Position numbers and translations under genes: made by a program. From the NCBI GenBank assembly GCA_965151315.1, contig CBCTZG010000105.1:1-6873 (forward strand): a stretch of 6,873 nucleotides of DNA. Reading direction: 5' to 3'. A model generated the notes under the pieces. It worked only from the letters and a program-made list of their open reading frames with translations. It did not search any database and was not told the DNA's origin. How positions within the stretch are numbered: the stretch's first letter is position 1; each line of letters opens with the position of its first letter. Shown here piece by piece: positions 1 through 5,849 of this stretch. Source of the stretch: Avimonoglobus sp965151315 (GTDB lineage Bacteria; Bacillota; Clostridia; UBA1381).

Positions 1-248
1 TCTTTGACAATGATACAGTCGATACTTCCTGCCTGCACCATCGTCAAAAGCTCCTGCACTGCGGGACGTTCAAAATTCGTACCCGTATGGCCATTATCGA
101 CAAACTCCAAAACCTCGCCATTATCCCATTCCGGCAGCGACATGGCTTTTTCCCGCAGGATAAGGCGCTGGTTCGGAATACTCAAACTTTCTGTCTTAAT
201 ATCCTCCACGGATAACCGAATATAAAGGGCAATTACATATTTGCGCAT
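1..248 (-). CDS. Large serine recombinase, third of the triplet (N-terminal part, runs off the left edge)
   Basis: Eighty-two residues are visible before the window ends. They begin like the two upstream recombinases, with the resolvase/invertase catalytic motif ALYIRLS (nucleophile Ser13, Arg11). The family pattern of NQR, DNGHTGTNFERP and a final CIIVK follows, which is the start of the usual KDxSRLGR helix. The ATG at 248-246 is chosen because a purine-rich site (AAAGGAAG) lies just upstream and the catalytic serine falls at the normal position. The start lies inside the end of the preceding recombinase gene, overlapping it by 16 nt (233-248) in another frame, which suggests translational coupling. 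The zinc ribbon and coiled-coil parts lie outside the window, so completeness cannot be judged. Family proteins cut and rejoin DNA through a 5'-phosphoserine intermediate. The role in element integration or excision is inferred from context. Confidence 0.9.
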   Translation of the reverse strand, partial: MRKYVIALYIRLSVEDIKTESLSIPNQRLILREKAMSLPEWDNGEVLEFVDNGHTGTNFERPAVQELLTMVQAGSIDCIIVK

Positions 249-1885
249 GACTCCACTTCCTTTCCCTGAAATTCACTCTTAAAGCGGAAGGTCACATGAA
301 TATCCCGTTTGTGGTCTATCTCGATCCGCTCAATCAGCCGGTCAATCAGTTCTGCCGTAAGCAGGTGATCCTTTGCCAGTGACTTTGCATCCTTTTCCAT
401 AGTCCGGTAGCGTACAAACTGTTCGTCGAGAGCATCCATATCCCTTTCAAGCTCGGTGATCTCACCGGACAGTGTATTGATGGATTCCTCATAATCCGCT
501 TTCAGTTCAAAGTATTCCTCGCTTGTCAAAACACCCTGTACAAAGTTCTCATATAGGCCGCGGATCAACCGGCGTTTCTTTTCAATTTCCTGCCGTTTGG
601 ATGACATCTGGCCCCTGAGTTTATCCTTTTCCTGTTTTTGCCTTGCCTCCAACTGAAAGAGGGGGAGAGACATTCCCAGGGCAACCGTCAGCTCTTTCTC
701 CAAAACAGATGTGACCGTAGCGATCAGCTCCGTTTCCTGTATCATCACACCCTTGCAGCTATCTTTTTCTACCCGGCTGTTGGTAAGGCAATGAAACCAG
801 TAAATATCCGGCCCTTTTTTGCGCTCCGCCCGCTGCCGGTGGAGACTCCTGCCGCAATCCGCACAGAATACCTTTCCCTTAAAGATATTGGGGGTATATG
901 GTTTTTTTGGCACAGCCTTGCTTTGCTCGCAGACCTGTTTCCGATAGTCCTGTACCGCCTCAAAAACCGCATGGCTGATAATAGGCTCATGGGTATGCCT
1001 TGCAACGATCAGATTATCGTCTCCGGCCTGTACCTGCTGGTGGTCTACAATTTTGGTCTTGCCCTGTACCAGATCACCGGTATAAACCTCACTTTCCAGT
1101 ATCTTCATTACAGTACGGGTCTGCCATTTCCCGCTCCCGATCAGCCCAGGGCTGGTAATTTCACCGGTAGTCTTTTTATAATGGCTTGGGGCAGGAATCC
1201 CCATTTCATTCAGATTACGCACAATACGGTTTAACGCTACACGCTCATAAGCCCACTGGAAAATCTGCTGCACAACAGGAGCGGCGGCCTCGTCAATCAG
1301 CAGTTTATGACAGTTCTCCGGGTCTTTCCGGTAGCCGTATGGAGCCCGTGCGCCAATATAGTCACCGTCTTTCATGGCCTGCCTTGCCTGGGCCTTGATC
1401 TTCCGGCCAATATCCAGCGAATAGGCTTCATTTATCATGTTTTTCAGCGGAAGCATAATGCCTCCGTGAAGATTGCCGGGGTCTGCCGTATCAAACTGAT
1501 CTGTAACCGCAATAAAACGGACATTGTGCGTGTAGAAATACTGTTCGATATAATAGCCGGTATCAATGGAATTACGCCCCAGGCGGGATAGGTCCTTAAC
1601 AATCACACAGTTGATATAGCCTGCCTCAATATCCGAAAGCATCTGTTGAAAGCCCGGACGATGGAAATTCGTGCCCGTCATGCCGTTGTCGATATAGGTA
1701 TCATAGACGACAAAATCCGGTTTATCAGCAAGAAAATCATTCAGGACCAGCTTTTGGTTTTCCACCGAACATCCCCGTTTCTTGTTATCCTCCACGGAAA
1801 GCCGGATATACAGTGCTACATGAACATATAAAGATGGTACTGGCTCAGCCGTGATTACTGTTTCTTTTCTGCTCTTTCTTGCCAT
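233..1885 (-). CDS. Large serine recombinase, second of the triplet (550 aa)
   Basis: This is a complete large serine recombinase. The N-terminal resolvase domain (about residues 21-165) has the catalytic Ser30 in LYIRLS and the SRLGR helix at 100-104. The recombinase domain (about 175-315) carries the GARAPYGYRK linker and the YTGDLVQGK motif. A zinc ribbon has Cys341, Cys344, Cys366 and Cys377. A coiled coil (about 412-490) is followed by a short C-terminal strand region. The length is normal for the large serine integrase/TndX-TnpX-like group. All catalytic and zinc residues are present, so it should be active. The ATG follows the TAA of the upstream recombinase with no gap, and its ribosome binding site (GGAAGG) lies inside that gene, so the two are almost certainly co-transcribed and coupled. 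The roughly 20 residues before the catalytic domain are longer than in its neighbours. Confidence 0.96.
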   Translation of the reverse strand: MARKSRKETVITAEPVPSLYVHVALYIRLSVEDNKKRGCSVENQKLVLNDFLADKPDFVVYDTYIDNGMTGTNFHRPGFQQMLSDIEAGYINCVIVKDLSRLGRNSIDTGYYIEQYFYTHNVRFIAVTDQFDTADPGNLHGGIMLPLKNMINEAYSLDIGRKIKAQARQAMKDGDYIGARAPYGYRKDPENCHKLLIDEAAAPVVQQIFQWAYERVALNRIVRNLNEMGIPAPSHYKKTTGEITSPGLIGSGKWQTRTVMKILESEVYTGDLVQGKTKIVDHQQVQAGDDNLIVARHTHEPIISHAVFEAVQDYRKQVCEQSKAVPKKPYTPNIFKGKVFCADCGRSLHRQRAERKKGPDIYWFHCLTNSRVEKDSCKGVMIQETELIATVTSVLEKELTVALGMSLPLFQLEARQKQEKDKLRGQMSSKRQEIEKKRRLIRGLYENFVQGVLTSEEYFELKADYEESINTLSGEITELERDMDALDEQFVRYRTMEKDAKSLAKDHLLTAELIDRLIERIEIDHKRDIHVTFRFKSEFQGKEVESCANM

Positions 1886-3514
1886 TTAACCCACCTTCCT
1901 TTCCGCGGCCTGTTCTACGATCTGCTCTGCCAGGGCAACCGCTTTTTTGTATTCGTCCTGATAATTAAATTCAATATGCAGCTCGTCCTTGCTAATCACG
2001 CGAATACTGCGGATAAGCTGCATGACTGCGCGGCGGTCAATTTCCTCCATCGTGGAAAACTGCATGAAGTGATTGATCCAGCGGTTCCGCTCGCTGCGGT
2101 TTTCCAATACATCTGTCAGCCGTTCCTCCCATTCCGCAACTGCCTTTTGCAGCAATTCAATGTCCGCATTGTATTTCCGCTTGTAGGATAGATATTCTTC
2201 TTTGGTAAGAATCCCGCTCACCAGATTTTCATAGAGCTTCGTCTTGAAACCCTCAATCTGTGCCAACTGTTTTTCATTGGCTCTGATCTGTCCGGCGTAT
2301 TCCTGGGCCAGTTCCCGGTTGATCCGTTCCTGACTGATACTGGACAACAGCGAATCCAGAGAAGCCACATTTTCAATATGGCCCTTTAAGCTGTCCTGCA
2401 CACACTCGATCAAGTCGTCCTCTTTCAGCATCACAGAGGAAGCGCAGCCATTCTTTTTGCCCGTAGGGCAATAGTAGTAGTGGTATTCCTTGTCTTTGTA
2501 GCGGTTTGTCTTACGGGTCATGCGGCAGCCGCAGCATCCACAGATCAAAATACCGGAGAACAGATATACCTTATCCGATTTAGGAGAGGTCCGGGTGTCA
2601 ATCCGGCGAAGTCGCTGAATCAGGTCAAAATCGTGTTTCTGGATAATCGCCTCATGGGTGCCCTCTACACGAATCCACTCGGATGAAGGCTTATCCTCAC
2701 GCTCCTTCAATTTGAAGTGGGGCGTTGTCTGTTTTCCCTGCACCAGTGTCCCGGTATAGGTTTCGTCCTTCAAAATGCGGATGATGGTAGTGGCAGACCA
2801 TTTACAATCCTTACGGTCCGTATAGCCGCCTTTGGCATGGGGCATCCCGTGATTCCTCTTATAAGCCAGCGGAGAGAGAATACCCATGCGGTTCAGTTCA
2901 TCAGCAATATGGGAAGCACTGAATCCTTCCAGACGCTTTCTGAAAATATCCCGTACCACACCCGCTGCATACTCGTCAACTTCCAAACTCTTATGCTTGT
3001 CGCCAGTTTTTACATAACCGTAAATAGTAAAAGCTCCAACAAAATCACCGCTGCGTCGTTTCACATCCAGGGCACTCCGGGTCTTTACGGAAATATCCCG
3101 GCAGTATGCCTCGTTCATAATGTTTTTTACCGATACGGTGAGATCATCTGCAGCGTCATTTTCCGTGTCTACATTGTCATTGATGGCGATAAAACGGACG
3201 CCGTAGGCCGGAAATACCCGACGCATATAACGGCCCGTCTCTATGTACTCACGCCCCAGGCGGGAAAGGTCTTTTACAATGACACAGTTAGCCTCGCCCT
3301 GTTCGATCATCCGCATCATTTCCTGAAATGCTGGACGGTCAAAGAGGACACCGCTGTAACCGTCGTCAATCTTTTCTGCCACAACCTCAATCTCCGGGTG
3401 CCGGGCAATGAAATCATCAATGAGCCGCCGCTGATTGGCAACGCTGTCACTTTCCACCGACTTGTCATCCGTATAGGAAAGACGGATATACTTAATAGCT
3501 TTATAAACCTGCAT
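1886..3514 (-). CDS. Large serine recombinase, first of the triplet (542 aa)
   Basis: This is the promoter-proximal recombinase of the three. The catalytic domain has Ser13 in KYIRLS and SRLGR at 84-88. The recombinase domain follows (about 160-300, with YTGTLVQGK at 253-261), then a zinc ribbon with Cys325, Cys328, Cys349 and Cys357. A long coiled coil (about 395-475) comes next, and then a C-terminal tail. An upstream TTG at 3559 would add 15 residues. The ATG at 3514-3512 is preferred because AAAGGAG lies about 9 nt before it and because it places the catalytic serine at residue 13, as in the third recombinase. It differs clearly in sequence from the second copy, so this is an old paralogous set, not a recent duplication. 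Sets of three serine recombinases are known as integration modules of some streptococcal ICEs. Use here for integration or excision is inferred. Confidence 0.96.
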   Translation of the reverse strand: MQVYKAIKYIRLSYTDDKSVESDSVANQRRLIDDFIARHPEIEVVAEKIDDGYSGVLFDRPAFQEMMRMIEQGEANCVIVKDLSRLGREYIETGRYMRRVFPAYGVRFIAINDNVDTENDAADDLTVSVKNIMNEAYCRDISVKTRSALDVKRRSGDFVGAFTIYGYVKTGDKHKSLEVDEYAAGVVRDIFRKRLEGFSASHIADELNRMGILSPLAYKRNHGMPHAKGGYTDRKDCKWSATTIIRILKDETYTGTLVQGKQTTPHFKLKEREDKPSSEWIRVEGTHEAIIQKHDFDLIQRLRRIDTRTSPKSDKVYLFSGILICGCCGCRMTRKTNRYKDKEYHYYYCPTGKKNGCASSVMLKEDDLIECVQDSLKGHIENVASLDSLLSSISQERINRELAQEYAGQIRANEKQLAQIEGFKTKLYENLVSGILTKEEYLSYKRKYNADIELLQKAVAEWEERLTDVLENRSERNRWINHFMQFSTMEEIDRRAVMQLIRSIRVISKDELHIEFNYQDEYKKAVALAEQIVEQAAERKVG

Positions 3515-3600
3515 AAAAAAACACTCCTTTCGTTGCGCAGAAAAATCCCCGCAATTCAAGAAGTGTGGTTATGCCGTATTCAATTCCTTTTCCGACTCTT

Positions 3601-3629
3601 ATTGTACCACGCTCTTACGGGAAAGTCAG
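3601..3629 (-). promoter_or_regulatory. Sigma-A-type promoter for the recombinase genes
   Basis: On the minus strand CTGACT (3629-3624, -35, four of six consensus bases) is separated by 17 bp from TACAAT (3606-3601, -10, five of six). Transcription would start near 3594, giving a leader of about 80 nt before the ATG at 3514. The promoter begins only about 25 bp past the stop of the 70-residue gene, so the recombinases can be expressed separately from it. Read from sequence only. Confidence 0.7.
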
Positions 3630-3653
3630 CCCTTTTCTGGAAGAAATTTTGCT

Positions 3654-3866
3654 TCACCGTAAAATACCCTTGATACATTCCTCCAGGGTGGCACCGCCAG
3701 GGGCAAAGCTGGCCCGGACGGTAAAACGTCCGCACTTAAAACGGTAAGGGTTTTTGATCTGGCGCACAAATTCAGTGATTCGTTCCTCGCGGGGAAGCTC
3801 CTTATCCACGGTGACATCCCGAATGTCTACCAATGAACCGCTTCCGCCAGCAGTAATATTCTCCAT
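3654..3866 (-). CDS. Small element-associated protein of unknown function (70 aa)
   Basis: A 70-residue protein starts at an ATG preceded by AAGGAG with about 8 nt spacing, which is a strong ribosome binding site. The recognisable core is LVDIRDVTVDKELPREERI, then an IKNPYRFKCG segment, an alternating strand FTVRASF, and a last helix TLEECIKGIL. There is no signal peptide or membrane segment. It resembles small conserved proteins I associate with Firmicutes conjugative elements (DUF6870-like, and somewhat the TnpW group at the C-terminus), but I cannot confirm either name. It ends just before the recombinase promoter. Being small and next to serine integrases, it could be a recombination directionality factor, but no motif shows this. 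Gene reality is likely and function is open. Confidence 0.78.
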   Translation of the reverse strand: MENITAGGSGSLVDIRDVTVDKELPREERITEFVRQIKNPYRFKCGRFTVRASFAPGGATLEECIKGILR

Positions 3867-3916
3867 AATACCAACTCCTTCCTGAAATTACTGGTCTATC
3901 AAAACCACATGAATAA

Positions 3917-3951
3917 GCCGGACCCGCCCTATAAATAGAAACAGGTCCGGC
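3917..3951. repeat. Perfect 8-bp inverted repeat (hairpin) upstream of the 70-residue gene
   Basis: GCCGGACC (3917-3924) and GGTCCGGC (3944-3951) are perfect inverse complements around a 19-nt AT-rich loop. In the leader of the 70-residue gene this would form a strong RNA hairpin about 50 nt before the ATG. On the minus strand it is followed by a mixed TTATTCATGTGGTTTT stretch, not a clean T run, so it is at best a weak terminator. It could be an attenuator or a protein-binding site. Its loop shares an ACCTGTTT..TATTT-like string with the terminator at 5012-5047. Confidence 0.6.
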
Positions 3952-3959
3952 CCATTGTA

Positions 3960-3976
3960 TCTGATTTCGATTTTGC
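3960..3976 (-). repeat. Inverted repeat, left arm (17 bp)
   Basis: The minus strand here reads GCAAAATCGAAATCAGA, identical over 17 bases to the plus strand at 4922-4938. The arms are about 945 bp apart and enclose the sigma-like gene and the GC-rich block. A chance 17-base match in a window of this size is unlikely (roughly one in several hundred). Whether it is a recombination site, a protein-binding site or a relic is unknown. Confidence 0.7.
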
Positions 3977-4462
3977 TTGCCGTATTTGCCACGCCCCCCG
4001 GCAGCTCTGTCTACACAAAGCGGGGTTGCCATAGGCTGCGGCCAGCTTTACCGCATCATAGCCCCGCAGATGCCGCCGCTTTGCCAGAGCAAGCGCACAC
4101 CGCAGGGACTTCCCTTCAAGTCCGTGAGAGATTGTGAAAAAGTACCATTATGATCTGCGCCGTCGTCGCGCCCGGCCTGCCACAGCCGGGTCAATGGATT
4201 GCGTGGATCGCTCGGACAGCCGGATTCATCACCTCCCTGGCTGCCTGTCTTTGCGCCGCTCCATTTGCCGCTCGGAACACAGAATGACGTACCCATAGCA
4301 ACGTATATTCGGTTGTCAAAGTGCAACGAGGGCACGGCCATTATGACATTTTATAGTTGGGGTGGACCAGAGCATGTGCTGTATGGCCGCACCCATTGGA
4401 CTTGTCTGCCGAATATGTCCCTCTATTATTCATTTCATTTTCGGGGGCAAAGTTGCCGTCTG
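3977..4462. other. GC-rich stretch without a supportable gene
   Basis: Together with the leader down to 3867, this is the longest gene-free part of the window. A 97-codon minus-strand frame (4341-4048) exists, but it has no ribosome binding site and a composition unlike the neighbours, so I do not call it. Another minus frame stays open for 69 codons from 4138 to a TAG at 3931-3929 but lacks a start. An ATG at 4148-4146 would enter it only if the T5 run at 4141-4137 were T4. On the minus strand there is also TTGACA at 4319-4314 with only a poor -10 (TATGGG), and an AGGGAGGTG followed at once by an ATG and a 12-codon minicistron (about 4231-4193). The stretch could hold a leader RNA, an origin of transfer or a decayed gene. 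None of these is shown. Confidence 0.45.
4171..4190. repeat. GC-rich hairpin inside the gene-free block
   Basis: CCCGGC (4171-4176) pairs with GCCGGG (4185-4190) around an 8-nt loop, in which two more base pairs can form with one bulge. There is no T run on either side, so it is not an intrinsic terminator. It is one of several foldable sites that make this block look like a structured leader or a protein-binding region. Confidence 0.45.
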
Positions 4463-4885
4463 TCAGGAAAGTTCTTTCAAAAACTTTTCCAAACTTCGCA
4501 GGCCGGCATTGATAGAGCGAGTAATTCGGCTCTTATGGGTGCCCTCCGCTTTTGCAATATCCGATTTGCTCATGCCAAGAAAATAGTGCGCATAAATCCG
4601 ATTCCGCTGTTTCTCCGGCAAAGAGGCAAGTGCCTGATACAGCCTGGCATTTTCTTCTTTCCGTTCCAAAATATCCGCAGGTGTCAGGACAATTACCAGA
4701 GCGTCACGCTCGACATTGGCATCATAGTCCAGCGAAAAATATGCTTTGTGCCGGTATGTACGCAAAATATAAGCCGCCTCATTCAGCTTATACTCATGGA
4801 GCAAATCAGCCACTTCGTCCGGCACTTCCACAATGGTATCAGTTGTATAAAACGGGTAATAATCCCGCAGATTGATCTTTTTCAT
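4463..4885 (-). CDS. Sigma-70 region 4-like, element-associated sigma factor protein (140 aa)
   Basis: The protein starts MKKINLRDYYPFYTTD, followed by VEVPDEVADLLHEYK and a TYRHKAYFSLD segment. Its C-terminal third (about residues 85-137) is a sigma region 4 helix-turn-helix: ALASLPEKQRNRIYAHYF, then GMSKSDIAKAEGTHKSRITRSI. This layout is typical of the short sigma-70 family proteins carried by Firmicutes conjugative elements. There is no recognisable region 2, so it may not act as a stand-alone sigma factor binding the -10 element. It could regulate by -35 binding or by contact with RNA polymerase. The ATG at 4885 is chosen over a TTG at 4906 because GGAGG lies 8 nt upstream of the ATG. I see no clear sigma-A promoter directly upstream and no T-run terminator after it. 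Targets are unknown; nearby element genes are the natural guess. Confidence 0.9.
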   Translation of the reverse strand: MKKINLRDYYPFYTTDTIVEVPDEVADLLHEYKLNEAAYILRTYRHKAYFSLDYDANVERDALVIVLTPADILERKEENARLYQALASLPEKQRNRIYAHYFLGMSKSDIAKAEGTHKSRITRSINAGLRSLEKFLKELS

Positions 4886-4921
4886 TAGATTATCCTCCAA
4901 TTTCAATTTTTGAGTTGATAG

Positions 4922-4938
4922 GCAAAATCGAAATCAGA
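4922..4938 (+). repeat. Inverted repeat, right arm (17 bp)
   Basis: GCAAAATCGAAATCAGA on the plus strand is the exact inverse partner of 3960-3976. It sits about 35 bp upstream of the sigma-like gene start, between the last terminator and the ribosome binding site, where a regulatory site or a recombination site could act. Homology outside the 17 bases is not obvious. Confidence 0.7.
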
Positions 4939-5011
4939 GGGCGGGGAGCGACAGCCAGGAGTTCCGCCTACAAGAAAAAAATCAGATAGGCTTGTCCGCC
5001 TTTCAGATATG

Positions 5012-5047
5012 AAAAAAGCGCGTACCTGTTTTATTTCAGGAACGCGC
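5012..5047 (-). terminator. Intrinsic terminator, second of a tandem pair
   Basis: On the minus strand GCGCGT-t-CCTG pairs with CAGG-t-ACGCGC (ten pairs with one T/T mismatch) around an 8-nt A-rich loop, followed by six T (5017-5012). This is a strong Rho-independent terminator for leftward transcription, lying about 130 bp before the sigma-like gene. Confidence 0.88.
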
Positions 5048-5100
5048 TCATAGGAATATTTTGTTGAGTATTGGGGAAAAGGATAAAAATATGTCGATAC

Positions 5101-5130
5101 AAAAAGCGCCGCAGCGTTTTGAGCTGCGGC
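5101..5130 (-). terminator. Intrinsic terminator, first of a tandem pair
   Basis: On the minus strand GCCGCAGC (5130-5123) and GCTGCGGC (5115-5108) form a perfect 8-bp stem with a 7-nt loop. GC and five T follow (5105-5101). It would end transcripts arriving from the winged-helix gene or from a promoter near 5284. The plus strand has no matching T run, so it works leftward. Confidence 0.92.
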
Positions 5131-5272
5131 ACTAAAAGATTTTCGGCTATATCGTTGTCGGTTTCTGTAGAAATATTGGACCTTCCAAATGTGCATGTCT
5201 GCCCCCATACCTGGGGGAGCACAAACAGATTAGAACGGTATTGCTTTTATACTTCCCCCAATCTGTTACTTT
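5101..5272 (-). ncRNA. Candidate structured intergenic RNA of about 170 nt
   Basis: If transcription starts about 7 nt after the TATAAT at 5284-5279, the RNA would run to the terminator at 5101 and contain no good protein gene. Besides the terminator it can form the AACAGATT/AATCTGTT helix (5267-5260 with 5231-5224), a GTAT/ATAC hairpin inside it, the CCCCCA/TGGGGG hairpin (5217-5202), and a TTGGA/TCCAA hairpin near 5190-5176. It matches no RNA family I can name. It could equally be the 3' leader-like tail of the upstream operon. Promoter and RNA are inferred from pattern only. Confidence 0.35.
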
Positions 5273-5276
5273 GGGG
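5202..5276 (-). promoter_or_regulatory. Alternating C/G blocks able to form competing structures (attenuator-like or operator)
   Basis: Reading the minus strand, four blocks follow one another: CCCCAA (5276-5271), TTGGGGG (5261-5255), CCCCCA (5217-5212) and TGGGGG (5207-5202). Blocks 1-2 and 3-4 form local hairpins. Blocks 2-3 can pair instead, and because an 8-bp AACAGATT/AATCTGTT helix encloses block 2 but not block 3, the 2-3 pairing would be a pseudoknot. This is the logic of an attenuator or riboswitch-like leader. The same symmetry could instead be DNA operator sites over a transcription start. Confidence 0.45.
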
Positions 5277-5278
5277 AC

Positions 5279-5284
5279 ATTATA
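5279..5284 (-). promoter_or_regulatory. Probable -10 box in the gap after the winged-helix gene
   Basis: A perfect TATAAT on the minus strand lies in an AT-rich CTATATAATG context. No TTGACA-like -35 stands 16-18 bp upstream (the bases there are GGAGG-rich), so if used it probably needs an activator or a non-standard sigma factor. The winged-helix protein and the sigma-like protein are encoded on either side of it. Confidence 0.35.
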
Positions 5285-5346
5285 TAGGGTATAGTAATCA
5301 GCCTCCGTTCACCTTTTTCTCAGAAGTTAATCAAGATGTTGTAATT

Positions 5347-5796
5347 TCACTTCTTTTGCTGCGTTGTGTCAAATTTATATCCAACACCGCGCACACTGAT
5401 AATATAATCTGGAATGTCCGGGGATATTTTGAGTTTTTGCCGCAGCCGACTCATTATGTTATGAATCGCAGTTAGTTCGTTCTCAACATATTCCTCACTC
5501 CATACATGGTAGGCTATGGTTTCAAAGGTCATTACTCGTCTTCGATTCATAAGCAATAAGTAAAGGGCATTAAACTCTCTGACCGACAAATCTACCTTTT
5601 TCCCTTGGACAGCGACCTCTCTTTCTTCCAGACAAAAATACAGATCACCTTCCCGAATTTCTGTTAAAGGTTGAGACGTATCTATCCGTGCGCCAAAAGA
5701 ATCCGGGTTAGTACATGGGATGGCCGAAAAGCCCTGCTGTTGTTCTGTTTCAAGGACAAACTGTATCATTTCGCGTTTCTGCTCAACATCAAGCAA
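5347..5796 (-). CDS. Winged-helix DNA-binding protein, OmpR/PhoB C-terminal type, no receiver domain (149 aa or longer)
   Basis: Residues about 50-145 form a complete OmpR/PhoB-type winged helix: LYFCLEEREVAVQGKKVDLS, then REFNALYLLL, the recognition helix region ELTAIHNIMSRLRQKL, and the wing YIISVRGVGYKF. The N-terminal part (MLDVEQKREMIQFVLETEQQ onward) is not a phosphoacceptor receiver domain, so the protein is not an ordinary response regulator. The start is unclear. The listed start is TTG at 5796 with only a distant GGTGAG. The first in-frame ATG (5769) has no ribosome binding site. The frame is open upstream to a TGA at 5864-5862, so it could be entered by a -1 shift from the metal repressor gene at 5859-5853. 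That would add 19 residues and fuse the two proteins. It probably regulates this operon or nearby promoters. Separate start, frameshift fusion and indel-damaged gene remain alternatives. Confidence 0.85.
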   Translation of the reverse strand: MLDVEQKREMIQFVLETEQQQGFSAIPCTNPDSFGARIDTSQPLTEIREGDLYFCLEEREVAVQGKKVDLSVREFNALYLLLMNRRRVMTFETIAYHVWSEEYVENELTAIHNIMSRLRQKLKISPDIPDYIISVRGVGYKFDTTQQKK

Positions 5797-5849
5797 AACA
5801 AAAAGTTTCTCACCAATCTGCCGGCCATTCTCCGATAAATCAAGTACCG

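Noticed and set aside
1..3514. Repeated look of the three recombinase genes as a direct-repeat array
   Set aside because: The similarity is at the level of protein family motifs. The DNA is well diverged, so these are old paralogues and not a repeat feature.
2717..3673. 318-codon plus-strand ORF
   Set aside because: It is antisense to the first recombinase, whose domains and catalytic residues are all intact. The plus frame is a shadow of it.
4048..4341. 97-codon minus-strand ORF in the GC-rich block
   Set aside because: There is no ribosome binding site, the Gly/Ser-rich composition lacks a recognisable domain, and other frames are also open there because of the high GC content.
4446..4457. 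Palindrome GGCAAAGTTGCC just after the sigma-like gene
   Set aside because: It is a short stem with no T run on either strand, so there is no support for a terminator or a specific operator.
4199..4888. 229-codon plus-strand ORF
   Set aside because: It is antisense to the sigma-like gene and shows no domain or ribosome binding site.
4975..5003. Third possible minus-strand terminator (AGGC/GCCT with seven T)
   Set aside because: The stem has only four sound pairs plus a mismatch and is separated from the T run by several bases. It is too weak to call beside the two strong ones.
4903..5208. 101-codon minus-strand ORF ending just before the ribosome binding site of the sigma-like gene
   Set aside because: It runs through two complete intrinsic terminators with T runs, and its start has no good ribosome binding site. 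The non-coding reading explains the sequence better, although its operon-like position made it worth a look.
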